Positions 1-8,411 of a stretch of 64,000 bases of DNA are shown in pieces (the first letter of the stretch is position 1; every line of letters begins with the position of its first letter). Position numbers and translations under genes: made by a program. Origin of the DNA: Clostridium cavendishii DSM 21758 (GTDB taxonomy: Bacteria > Bacillota > Clostridia > Clostridiales > Clostridiaceae). The notes beneath the pieces are model-generated. The model saw nothing but the letters and a program-made list of their open reading frames with translations, had not been told where the DNA came from and did not search any database. Location: assembly GCF_900141845.1 (NCBI RefSeq), contig NZ_FQZB01000018.1, positions 1-64,000 of the forward strand, in the 5' to 3' direction.

Positions 1-22
1 AAATTTATTTAAGAAGGCACAT

Positions 23-113
23 GGAGAAATACTCAAGTGGCTGAAGAGGCGCCCCTGCTAAGGGCGTAGGTCGGGCAACTGGCGCCCGGGTTCAAATCCC
101 GGTTTCTCCGCCA
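23..113 (+). tRNA. tRNA-Ser(GCT), copy 1
   Basis: Class II tRNA with a long variable arm. The acceptor stem GGAGAAA pairs with TTTCTCC, the anticodon loop CTGCTAA gives anticodon GCT (serine AGC/AGU), the T loop is TTCAAAT, and CCA is encoded at 111-113. A second copy at 3628-3718 differs at two bases, both in the variable arm. The roughly 20 bases upstream are also identical to those of the second copy, so the copies arose by duplication. Confidence 0.97.
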
Positions 114-114
114 A

Positions 115-146
115 AACACCTAATTTTAAATTAGGTGTTATTTTTT
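115..146 (+). terminator. Intrinsic terminator after tRNA-Ser(GCT)
   Basis: The arms AACACCTAATTT and AAATTAGGTGTT form a nearly perfect stem, followed by a T-rich run. It ends the tRNA transcript. Confidence 0.85.
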
Positions 147-290
147 TATTAAGGTATTGTAAAATAAAAGTTAATATGTTAATATTTAGTTAAAGATATT
201 TTCAATATGTACATAAAAATTTAAATGGCATAAAGTATATTACGATGTTACTTACAAACGTTTACATAAAATTATTAAGGAGGTATGTTT

Positions 291-2774
291 ATGAAAAGAA
301 AATTAGCCTTTATAATCGCTTTAAGCGTAGCTACATCAATTATTACGCCAATTAATGCTTATGCACAAGAGAAGAGTGGGTATCTAAAAACACTAATGAA
401 TAAACAATCCTATATTGCAGATAACAAATTAAAAGTGGATTGGGATTCAGGTAAAAATACGCCTAGGTCTATATGGGGACAAACTTTAAGTCCAGAGGTA
501 ATGAAGTCTAGTAATGACGTAACTAAATATCTTCAAGAAAATTTGGATGCATTTAATTTAAAAGGGGGAAACTTTAAACTTTTAAAAGAAGAAAAAGATT
601 CCCAAGGATGTGGTTTGTACAGATACAAATATGAGTTTGATGGAATAACAGTTGATAAAACTAATTTAATAGTTCATACAGACAAGGATGGTTTTATTAA
701 TGACATAAGTGGACAAGCTATATCTAATTTTGATAACAAGAAATATTCAAAAGATTTTAAGATTAATGAAGATGAAGCTTTAAAAAATGCACTAAATAAA
801 ATAAATAAAAATAAATCAGATTTATTAAGTAATAGTGTAGAAAAAATTATTCATGAACAGAGTAATAAATGGTATTCAGCTTATTCGATACAATTAGTAG
901 GAAACGGATTTAGATTTAAGGTAATTGTAAATGCAGAAGATGGACAGATCTTAGAGAGTTATAGTAATCTTATTGCAGAAAGTCAAACAGGAACAGGAAT
1001 AGGGTTAAAAGGTCAGAATAGAACAATAAATATAAATAGCGAAAATGGAATCTTTTACTTGCAAGACCTTACTAGACCTGGAAAAATAACTACATGTGAT
1101 TCTAAGCATGCAAGTTTTGAAAGAAATCCAGAATATCTGCCAGGAGAGTGTATAACATCAAATAGCAATGTATTTAGTGAGGAAAATCAAAAAGCTGGTG
1201 TAGATGCACATTATTATGTTGGAAAGGCTTATGATTATTATAAGAAAAACTTTAATAGAGAAGGATTTGATGGAAGAGGTGGAGAACTAAAGGTTGGAGT
1301 ACACTTTGGACAAAATGAAGTTAATGCATATTTTGTTAAAGAAATAGGTTCATTAGTTTTTGGTGATGGCGATAATAGATATGCAACTAATTTTGCAAAT
1401 GCATGTGATGTAGTATCACATGAGTTTACACATGGAGTTACAGCATATTCTTCAGCATTAGAATATGAATTTCAAAGTGGTGCTTTAAATGAGTCATTTT
1501 CAGATGTATTTGGGTGTATAATAGAAGGAACTATAAAAGGTCAATCAGATTGGACTATAGGAGAAGACATGGCCTTAGATTCAAGACTTATGAGAAGTCT
1601 TGCAAATCCAGAACAGTTTGGACAACCAGCGCATATGAAACAATTTATTAATTGCTCTAAACAAGATGATGCTGGTGGAGTTCATTCAAATTCAGGAATA
1701 CCAAATAAAGCATTTTATAATATTATGTCAACTATAGGTGTAGAGAAAGCACAAAAAATATATTACCGTACTTTAACAGAAAAACTTGGTCAGTTCTCTC
1801 AATTTATAGATACAAGAAGAGAATTAGCTAAAGTAGCAAAGAGTGACTTTGGTGCTTATGAAGAGTGGGCTGTAAATAAAGGTTTTTATGATGTTGGAGT
1901 TGGTGAAAATCCAGGAAATAAACCAAGTACAAATTTAGAGTTAAAAGAAGCTAAATTAACAGTAGATAAACAAATAAATAAGGGTGACTTTAATTTAAAT
2001 ATAGCTATTCCAGCTAATACATCTGCTAAAAAGATTAAAGTTACTGAAAATAATAAAGAAATAATTAATCAAGAAGTAAATGCTTCAGATAGTGAAGTTG
2101 TGATAAATAAGGAATTTAGGGGAAAACAACCTGGAACCTATGTTTATTCAGCTGAGGTTAGTGATGGAGTTAAAACATTAACATCAAGCTTAAAAGTAAC
2201 TGTTGAAAAAGGTGATGTTACAGATCCTGATAATAAAGATGTAAAGGTAGATTTTAATATAACTTCAGATTGGGGAACAGGAGCTAATTTTAATTTAACT
2301 ATAACAAATAATACAAATAAGGACTTACAAAATTGGAATGTAGAATTCTCCTTTGATAAGAAGCTAAACTCTGTTTGGGATGGAACATTAACAAGTTTAG
2401 GAAACAATAGATATAGAATAGAAGGAGCTGGTTGGAATAATGTAATACCTTCTGGAAAATCAATAAGCATCGGTGGAAGTGCTGACGGGAATTCTAAAGA
2501 TTTAAAAATATATAATGTAAAAGTAAATGGTGCCCAAATAGGAGAGGATAAACCAGATCCAAACAAACCAGATCCCAATAAACCAGACCCAAATAAACCA
2601 GATCCAAGTAAGCCAGATCAAAATAAAGTAGATGCTTGGATTACTTACAAAAACTATAATTCAGGAGATAAAGTAAAATATAATAATAAAAATTATATTT
2701 GTGTACAAGCACATTTATCATTACCAGGATGGGAACCTGATAAAATACAATCATTATGGAGTCTAACCGAATAG
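291..2774 (+). CDS. Secreted M4 (thermolysin-like) metalloprotease with CBM2 and CBM5/12 modules
   Basis: Extracellular zinc neutral protease. The start at 291 is chosen because AAGGAGG ends 7 bases before it; an ATG at 285 lies almost on the ribosome binding site. Order: signal peptide (about 1-26, cleavage after NAYA), FTP/PepSY-type propeptide to about 230, and M4 catalytic domain with HEFTH at residues 377-381 and the third zinc ligand Glu401 in GALNESFSD. Then come an Ig-like region (about 545-645), a CBM2-like domain (about 653-745), a PDPNK repeat linker (about 750-780) and a C-terminal CBM5/12-type chitin-binding domain (AWITYKNYNSGDKV, about 781-825). The protease assignment is firm and the CBM assignments rest on residue patterns. 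Common thermolysin-family proteases lack these polysaccharide-binding tails, so the enzyme probably acts while attached to chitin, cellulose or host glycans. It sits alone between tRNA genes. Confidence 0.95.
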   Translation: MKRKLAFIIALSVATSIITPINAYAQEKSGYLKTLMNKQSYIADNKLKVDWDSGKNTPRSIWGQTLSPEVMKSSNDVTKYLQENLDAFNLKGGNFKLLKEEKDSQGCGLYRYKYEFDGITVDKTNLIVHTDKDGFINDISGQAISNFDNKKYSKDFKINEDEALKNALNKINKNKSDLLSNSVEKIIHEQSNKWYSAYSIQLVGNGFRFKVIVNAEDGQILESYSNLIAESQTGTGIGLKGQNRTININSENGIFYLQDLTRPGKITTCDSKHASFERNPEYLPGECITSNSNVFSEENQKAGVDAHYYVGKAYDYYKKNFNREGFDGRGGELKVGVHFGQNEVNAYFVKEIGSLVFGDGDNRYATNFANACDVVSHEFTHGVTAYSSALEYEFQSGALNESFSDVFGCIIEGTIKGQSDWTIGEDMALDSRLMRSLANPEQFGQPAHMKQFINCSKQDDAGGVHSNSGIPNKAFYNIMSTIGVEKAQKIYYRTLTEKLGQFSQFIDTRRELAKVAKSDFGAYEEWAVNKGFYDVGVGENPGNKPSTNLELKEAKLTVDKQINKGDFNLNIAIPANTSAKKIKVTENNKEIINQEVNASDSEVVINKEFRGKQPGTYVYSAEVSDGVKTLTSSLKVTVEKGDVTDPDNKDVKVDFNITSDWGTGANFNLTITNNTNKDLQNWNVEFSFDKKLNSVWDGTLTSLGNNRYRIEGAGWNNVIPSGKSISIGGSADGNSKDLKIYNVKVNGAQIGEDKPDPNKPDPNKPDPNKPDPSKPDQNKVDAWITYKNYNSGDKVKYNNKNYICVQAHLSLPGWEPDKIQSLWSLTE

Positions 2775-2787
2775 TAAATAAATTATT

Positions 2788-2826
2788 TTAGGATAATATT
2801 TATTTTAAATATTATCCTAATTTTTA
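2788..2826 (+). terminator. Intrinsic terminator after the M4 protease
   Basis: A 15-bp perfect stem (TTAGGATAATATTTA and its complement) with a 3-base loop is followed by ATTTTTATTT. It ends the protease transcript just before the next tRNA promoter. Confidence 0.9.
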
Positions 2827-2838
2827 TTTAATAATATA

Positions 2839-2867
2839 TTGACAAAATAAAAATCATCCAATATAAT
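2839..2867 (+). promoter_or_regulatory. Sigma-A promoter of tRNA-Ser(TGA) copy 1
   Basis: TTGACA at 2839-2844 and TATAAT at 2862-2867 are separated by exactly 17 bases. This is a consensus housekeeping promoter 20 bases upstream of the tRNA. Confidence 0.88.
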
Positions 2868-2886
2868 AATATTTGTCGTTAGATGT

Positions 2887-2977
2887 GGAAAGATGGTCGA
2901 GTTGGTTTAAGGCACCGGTCTTGAAAACCGGCGTACGTGCGAGCGTACCCAGGGTTCGAATCCCTGTCTTTCCGCCA
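2887..2977 (+). tRNA. tRNA-Ser(TGA), copy 1
   Basis: Acceptor GGAAAGA pairs with TCTTTCC. The anticodon loop CTTGAAA gives TGA, the variable arm is long, the T loop is TTCGAAT and CCA is encoded at the 3' end. The mature sequence is identical to the copy at 3503-3593, although the upstream promoter regions differ. Confidence 0.97.
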
Positions 2978-2980
2978 TAT

Positions 2981-3012
2981 AAACCTAAGCTTAAAGCTTA
3001 GGTTTATTTTTT
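2981..3012 (+). terminator. Intrinsic terminator after tRNA-Ser(TGA) copy 1
   Basis: The hairpin arms AAACCTAAGCTT and AAGCTTAGGTTT are followed by ATTTTTTT. Confidence 0.85.
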
Positions 3013-3456
3013 TAAAATAAAAAATTAGATTTTGAATTAAAATGTATGATTGCTTTTAGTATATATAAGTTTTGATTATTTTCATATATTCAAATTATTC
3101 AAACATATAGATTATAATAGAGATTATAGATTTATATTAGTTATTATAGTCTATATAAAAGTTTTACAGATAAGGTAAAATTATTATATTATATAGTTTG
3201 TAATGTCAAAAAATATATTAATTTTGAGCAAAAGAATATATAAATTTTAATAATTTTTAAATCTTAAATATTAATATATAGATTTAAGATTTAATATATA
3301 TATTAATATTTAAAATCTACATTTGTCTCAATATAATTTTTTATAATAAAAAAAGTAATATTAGATTAAAAATATATAGTAACATTTGTTTATACTAGTG
3401 CATATTTTTAATGTAAGGAGACAAAATAAAGTAGGAATTGATACAAAAATTAAATG
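3013..3456. other. Gene-free AT-rich spacer between serine tRNAs
   Basis: About 440 bases of extremely AT-rich sequence. I see no ORF with a ribosome binding site, no strong hairpin and no tRNA-like structure. The only supported signal is the tRNA promoter immediately after it. Confidence 0.6.
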
Positions 3457-3485
3457 TTGACACATCTAATTTAAGTTGATATAAT
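3457..3485 (+). promoter_or_regulatory. Sigma-A promoter of tRNA-Ser(TGA) copy 2
   Basis: TTGACA at 3457-3462 and TATAAT at 3480-3485 with a 17-base spacer, a perfect consensus match. It probably drives both tRNA-Ser(TGA) copy 2 and the following tRNA-Ser(GCT). Confidence 0.9.
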
Positions 3486-3502
3486 ATGAATTGTTGTAAT
3501 AC

Positions 3503-3593
3503 GGAAAGATGGTCGAGTTGGTTTAAGGCACCGGTCTTGAAAACCGGCGTACGTGCGAGCGTACCCAGGGTTCGAATCCCTGTCTTTCCGCCA
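3503..3593 (+). tRNA. tRNA-Ser(TGA), copy 2
   Basis: Sequence identical to the copy at 2887-2977, with anticodon TGA and CCA encoded. It is followed 34 bases later by tRNA-Ser(GCT) copy 2, with no terminator between them, so the two are probably co-transcribed. Confidence 0.97.
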
Positions 3594-3627
3594 CTTTAAT
3601 ATTAAAAATTTATTTAAGAAGGCACAT

Positions 3628-3718
3628 GGAGAAATACTCAAGTGGCTGAAGAGGCGCCCCTGCTAAGGGCGTAGGTCGGGTAACCGGCGCCCGGGTTCAA
3701 ATCCCGGTTTCTCCGCCA
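3628..3718 (+). tRNA. tRNA-Ser(GCT), copy 2
   Basis: Same gene as 23-113 with two differences in the variable arm. One change turns a G-T pair of the arm into G-C and the other is in its loop, so folding is conserved. CCA is encoded. Confidence 0.97.
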
Positions 3719-3721
3719 AAG

Positions 3722-3751
3722 AACACCTAGGTTTTTACTTAGGTGTTTTTT
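3722..3751 (+). terminator. Intrinsic terminator after the tRNA-Ser pair
   Basis: AACACCTA pairs with TAGGTGTT and is followed by a T run. The stem resembles the terminator after tRNA-Ser(GCT) copy 1, extending the duplication slightly past the tRNA. Confidence 0.85.
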
Positions 3752-3960
3752 ATATGAAAATATTTATTATTATGAAAAATGTATATGTTTTAATTTTATA
3801 TTTATATTAATATATTACTAAACATAAAACAAAGGTAACTCAAATTTAATTTGCAGAAAGCATATTACAACATATATAAATACTTTTTTATAAAAAAAAG
3901 TACACCGAATAATTAAGCTACATATATATGATATTAGTAGTAATTATTTGAGAATGTATT

Positions 3961-4839
3961 ATGAATAGAGGGAAACATTTAGACAAGGTATTTAATAACT
4001 CTAAAAAGATATATTTTAATAAACGTTCAAAGATTGTTTTTATAAGTGATTGCCATAGAGGAGATGGAAGTTTTAAAGATTCATTATTACCAAATGCTAA
4101 TATATATTTAACAGCGCTTAGATATTATTATAACAATGACTTTACTTATATAGAGGTTGGTGATGGTGATGAGCTTTGGAAATTTACTAATATAAATGAT
4201 ATATACTATGGATATAAAGATGTATATAAGATCTTAAATGCTTATAAAAATGAAAATAGAATGTACATGATATATGGTAATCATGATAGTGTAAAAAAGA
4301 AAAAATCATTTTTTAAAAAAATAGTAAACGGTAGTGGTGAAAGTAGTTATTTATATAAGTTCTATAAGGATTTAGACATATATGAAGGAATAAAACTTAT
4401 TAATGAGGAAAATAACAAAAGTATTTTTACAGTTCATGGTCATCAAGTAGATTTATTAAATTATCAGTTAGCGCCATTAACAAAGTTTCTAGTTAGATAT
4501 TTTTGGGGAATAGTTGAGGAATTTGGAATAAAGGATCCAACCAGTCCTGCTAAAAGTAATGCTAAAAGAACTAAAGTTGATAGAATAATAGAGAAATGGG
4601 CTAAAGAAAATAATCAAATAATAATTGCAGGACATACACATAGAACAAGATTTCCTGACGTTGATAGAATACCATATTTTAATGATGGCTGTTGCGTGCA
4701 GCCAATGTCTATAAGTACCATAGAAATAGAACATGGAAACATATCTTTAGTAAAATGGAATATTAAAGCTTTGGAAAAAGGACAATTAGTAGTAGTTAGA
4801 GCTATTATAGGTGGACCTGAAGCAATTGATAAATATTAA
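3961..4839 (+). CDS. Calcineurin-type metallophosphoesterase
   Basis: A 292-residue cytoplasmic phosphoesterase of the two-metal calcineurin-like superfamily. The metal-binding motifs occur in the expected order: DCHRGD near residue 30, GDGDELW near 69, GNHD near 105, HGHQVD near 161 and GHTHR near 223. The arrangement resembles the UDP-diacylglucosamine hydrolase/YkuE-like branch, but the organism type does not make lipid A, so the substrate is unknown. There is no signal peptide. The ribosome binding site is weak (only GAG-like bases before the ATG). It is monocistronic between the tRNA terminator and addB. Superfamily membership is certain; substrate is not predicted. Confidence 0.85.
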   Translation: MNRGKHLDKVFNNSKKIYFNKRSKIVFISDCHRGDGSFKDSLLPNANIYLTALRYYYNNDFTYIEVGDGDELWKFTNINDIYYGYKDVYKILNAYKNENRMYMIYGNHDSVKKKKSFFKKIVNGSGESSYLYKFYKDLDIYEGIKLINEENNKSIFTVHGHQVDLLNYQLAPLTKFLVRYFWGIVEEFGIKDPTSPAKSNAKRTKVDRIIEKWAKENNQIIIAGHTHRTRFPDVDRIPYFNDGCCVQPMSISTIEIEHGNISLVKWNIKALEKGQLVVVRAIIGGPEAIDKY

Positions 4840-4940
4840 GGAATAAGGAATATTATTTTAATAGTAGATAAGTTTTGTGCTTATTTACTTATTTTTTTGG
4901 GGTATAATTAGATATAGGAATAGATATAGGAGTGTGAGCT

Positions 4941-7900
4941 ATGGGATTAAGGATTATTTATGGAAGAGCAGGTAGTGGAAAAAGTACATATTGTATTAAT
5001 GAAATAAAAAATAAAATTGAAACAAATGATAAGAAGAATAGACTTTTACTTATAGTTCCAGAGCAATTTACATTTGAAACAGAAAATAAACTTTTAAAAG
5101 TAGCATCAGAAAAAAGTGTTCTTAGAGCTGAAGTTTTAAGCTTTAAAAGGCTTGCACATAGAATTTTTAATCAATGTGGTGGACTTAAGCATAAGTCTAT
5201 TAAGGATGCAGGAAAAAGTATGCTCATTCATAAGATATTAGAAGATGAAAATAAGAATATGCAAATATTTAATATAGCTTCAAAAAAACAAGGGTTTATT
5301 GATATAATATCTAAAACTATAACTGAGTTTAAAAAGTATAATATTACTCAGGAAATATTATCAGATACTATTAGTAATATTCAAGAAGAAGAATTAAGAT
5401 TTAAGTTACAAGATTTAAAATTACTTTATAATGATTTTAATAAAAGAATAGAGGATAAATATATAGACACTGATGATGAACTTACTTTATTAAGTAAAGT
5501 TTTAGATACTTGTGAGTTATATGATGGAGCCGAAATCTGGGTGGATGAGTTTACTACTTTTACTCCACAACAGATGGAGGTTTTAGTTAAATTAATGAAA
5601 AGAGCTAAGCAAGTTAACATAACTTTATCTATAGATGTTCAGTCAAAAAGTTATTCTGAAACGGACTTATTTAATGTAACTAAATCTACTGAAAAGAGAC
5701 TTATTAGAGCTATCGAAGAAAATGGAATAGGTTTTAGTGGATATGTTGATTTAAATGAAGAGCATACAATAAAATTTAAAAATAAGTATGAATTAAGTCA
5801 TATAGAAAATTATTTTTATAATTATCCATTCATTAGATATGAGGGAAGAAATGAACGAGTTAGGATTTATAAAGCTAATAATAACTATGATGAAATAGAG
5901 TTTGTATCAAAAGATATTTTAAGATTAGTTAGAGATAAAGGATATAGATTTAGAGATATAGCTATTGTATGTAGAAATATAGATAGTTATGAGAAGATAG
6001 CTTCTGTAATATTAAATCAATACAACATACCTTGTTATATTGATAAGAAGAGGGATGTAGTTAGTAATCCTTTAATAGTCTTAATAACATCTACCTTTGA
6101 GATACTTTCATCTAATTGGAGCTATGAGTCTGTATTTAAGTATTTAAAAAGTGGATTAACAGGAATTGAAACAGAGTATATAGACATATTAGAAAATTAT
6201 ATTTTGGCCCACGGTATAAGGGGGGCTAAATGGAACCAAGAATGGTCTTATTATAGTACATCATTTAAACAAGAGGAAATTTCGGAAGAGGAAAAACAAA
6301 GATTAGTATTTATAAATGAGATTAAAGATGAAATAAAATTACCACTAGATAAATTATATTCAAAGGTTAAGGGAAATCATACATTAAAAGATATGTGTAT
6401 TGCTTTATATGAATTCCTAATAGAACTTAAAGTTATAGAGAGAGTAGAAGCTTTAGTTAATGAATTTGATGAAAAAGGAATAGTTGATAAGGCTAAAGAA
6501 TATTCTCAAGTCCTTGATATAGTTATGGAAGTTTTAGACCAAGCGGTGGATGTATTAGGTGATGAGAATGTAAATATAAAAAAATTTATAAAGATATTAA
6601 ATGTAGGTTTTGATAAATATGAGATGGGTTTAATTCCTATTGCTTTAGACCAGGTAACAATAGGTGATATAGCAAGAATTAAAAGTAAAGGTGTAAAAGC
6701 TTTATATATAATTGGAGCAAATGATGGAATTATACCATCTAGCAATAAGGATGAAGGTATATTATCAGATAGAGATAGAGGTATACTTAAGGATAATGGA
6801 ATAATGTTAGCTTCTGATACAAAGACAAAGGTATTTGAAGAACAATTTTTAGTGTACACAGCATTAACTATAGCTAGTAATTATTTAGTTATAACATATC
6901 CATTAGCTGATTTTGAGGGAAAATCATTGAGACCTTCTATTATAATTCATAGACTTAAAAAAATTCTTCCTAATTTAGTTGAAGAAAGCGATTTAGTAAA
7001 GGTAGATAGGCTTAAAGATAAGTTTGAAGATATAATAGCACCATATCCAACATTTAATAAGTTAATAAATAATATTAGATTAGAATTTGAGAATCATAAA
7101 GTAGAAGATTATTGGTCAGATGTTTATAGTTGGTACATGAAAAGGGAAGAATGGAGAAAAAAAGGCGATAGAATGTTTAAAGGGCTGACATATACAAATA
7201 AGGCAGAAAATTTCTCCAAGGAAAAAGCAAAACTTTTATATTCTAATGAGCATGGAAGACTTATGTTTAGTGTATCAAGATTAGAGAAGTATGCAAATTG
7301 TCCATTTTCATATTATATACAATATGGACTTAAGGCTAAAGATAGAAAGATATATGAATTTAATGCACCTGACATAGGTAGTTTTATGCATGACATATTA
7401 GATAAATTCACTGAAAATGTAAAAAATAATAATCTTAAATGGAGTGAACTTAATTCAGAAAATTGTAGAGAAATAATAAATAAATTAGTTGATGATACTA
7501 TAGATGGTAATAAAGAATCAATTTTAAATTCATCAAAAAGATATAGATATTTTACAGATAGATTTAAAAGGATAATAACAAAGTCAGTAACTATAATATC
7601 AGAGCAAATGAGAAGGACTGATTTTGAAATTTTCAAAAATGAATTTGATTTTGGAAATTATAAAGATAGCAATCCTATAAAATTAACGCTTCCTTCAGGA
7701 GAAGAAGTTTTTTTAACAGGTAGGATAGATAGGATAGATACTTTAGATGTAAATGGACTGACTTATATAAGAATAATAGATTATAAATCAGGTGCTAAAA
7801 AGTTTGATCTAAATCAACTTTATTGTGGTATTCAAATTCAGCTTTTAGTATATTTAGATGCTCTAATTAAGAATTCAAAAACTTTAATTAAAAATCAATC

Positions 7901-8411
7901 TATACCAGGGGCAATTTTATATTTTAGAATAGATGATCCAATAATAAAATCATCAAAAAATTTGTCTGATGAAGAGATTAAAAAAAGGGTGCTTAAAGAG
8001 TTAAAATTAGATGGACTTATAATTAGGGATGCGGAAATAGTAAGATCTATGGATAAAGATATAGATGGATATTCTCTAATAATACCAGCTAGAATTAATT
8101 CAGATGGTAGCCTTGGAAAAAATAAATCATTAATAACTGAAGAACAATTTGATATGTTAAGAAATTATGTTAATTTAAAAATGATTGAACTTTGTGATGA
8201 AATGATAAGTGGAAATATTATAATAGAGCCTATAAAAAATAATAAAGATACTGCCTGTAAGTATTGTGATTATACTCATATTTGTCAGTTTGATACTAGT
8301 ATAAAAGATAATAATTTTAAATTAATTAGAAAAAGAACTGAAGATGAAATATGGGAGGACATTGCCGCAAAAACTGGTAAATTAATAGGAGGTAAAGAGG
8401 ATGGCAACTAG
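4941..8411 (+). CDS. addB: ATP-dependent helicase/nuclease subunit B (AddB)
   Basis: Second subunit of the AddAB helicase-nuclease, which resects double-strand DNA ends and loads recombinase, replacing RecBCD in Firmicutes. Its 1156 residues match the family. Visible features are an N-terminal Walker A (GRAGSGKS, about residues 8-15), a UvrD/Rep-like but degenerate helicase core, and a C-terminal nuclease with IIDYKSG. It also has the four cysteines of the AddB iron-sulfur staple: Cys787 in YANCPFSYY and Cys1106, Cys1109 and Cys1115 in CKYCDYTHIC. AGGAG precedes the ATG by 8 bases. The gene overlaps addA by 11 bases, so translation is probably coupled. Confidence 0.97.
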   Translation: MGLRIIYGRAGSGKSTYCINEIKNKIETNDKKNRLLLIVPEQFTFETENKLLKVASEKSVLRAEVLSFKRLAHRIFNQCGGLKHKSIKDAGKSMLIHKILEDENKNMQIFNIASKKQGFIDIISKTITEFKKYNITQEILSDTISNIQEEELRFKLQDLKLLYNDFNKRIEDKYIDTDDELTLLSKVLDTCELYDGAEIWVDEFTTFTPQQMEVLVKLMKRAKQVNITLSIDVQSKSYSETDLFNVTKSTEKRLIRAIEENGIGFSGYVDLNEEHTIKFKNKYELSHIENYFYNYPFIRYEGRNERVRIYKANNNYDEIEFVSKDILRLVRDKGYRFRDIAIVCRNIDSYEKIASVILNQYNIPCYIDKKRDVVSNPLIVLITSTFEILSSNWSYESVFKYLKSGLTGIETEYIDILENYILAHGIRGAKWNQEWSYYSTSFKQEEISEEEKQRLVFINEIKDEIKLPLDKLYSKVKGNHTLKDMCIALYEFLIELKVIERVEALVNEFDEKGIVDKAKEYSQVLDIVMEVLDQAVDVLGDENVNIKKFIKILNVGFDKYEMGLIPIALDQVTIGDIARIKSKGVKALYIIGANDGIIPSSNKDEGILSDRDRGILKDNGIMLASDTKTKVFEEQFLVYTALTIASNYLVITYPLADFEGKSLRPSIIIHRLKKILPNLVEESDLVKVDRLKDKFEDIIAPYPTFNKLINNIRLEFENHKVEDYWSDVYSWYMKREEWRKKGDRMFKGLTYTNKAENFSKEKAKLLYSNEHGRLMFSVSRLEKYANCPFSYYIQYGLKAKDRKIYEFNAPDIGSFMHDILDKFTENVKNNNLKWSELNSENCREIINKLVDDTIDGNKESILNSSKRYRYFTDRFKRIITKSVTIISEQMRRTDFEIFKNEFDFGNYKDSNPIKLTLPSGEEVFLTGRIDRIDTLDVNGLTYIRIIDYKSGAKKFDLNQLYCGIQIQLLVYLDALIKNSKTLIKNQSIPGAILYFRIDDPIIKSSKNLSDEEIKKRVLKELKLDGLIIRDAEIVRSMDKDIDGYSLIIPARINSDGSLGKNKSLITEEQFDMLRNYVNLKMIELCDEMISGNIIIEPIKNNKDTACKYCDYTHICQFDTSIKDNNFKLIRKRTEDEIWEDIAAKTGKLIGGKEDGN

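Noticed and set aside
2144..2578. Minus-strand frame of 144 codons opposite the protease tail
   Set aside because: Antisense shadow of the CBM2 and linker coding region; no ribosome binding site.
2548..2628. Short tandem DNA repeats resembling a small array
   Set aside because: They encode the PDPNK linker of the protease; unit length and lack of spacers rule out CRISPR.
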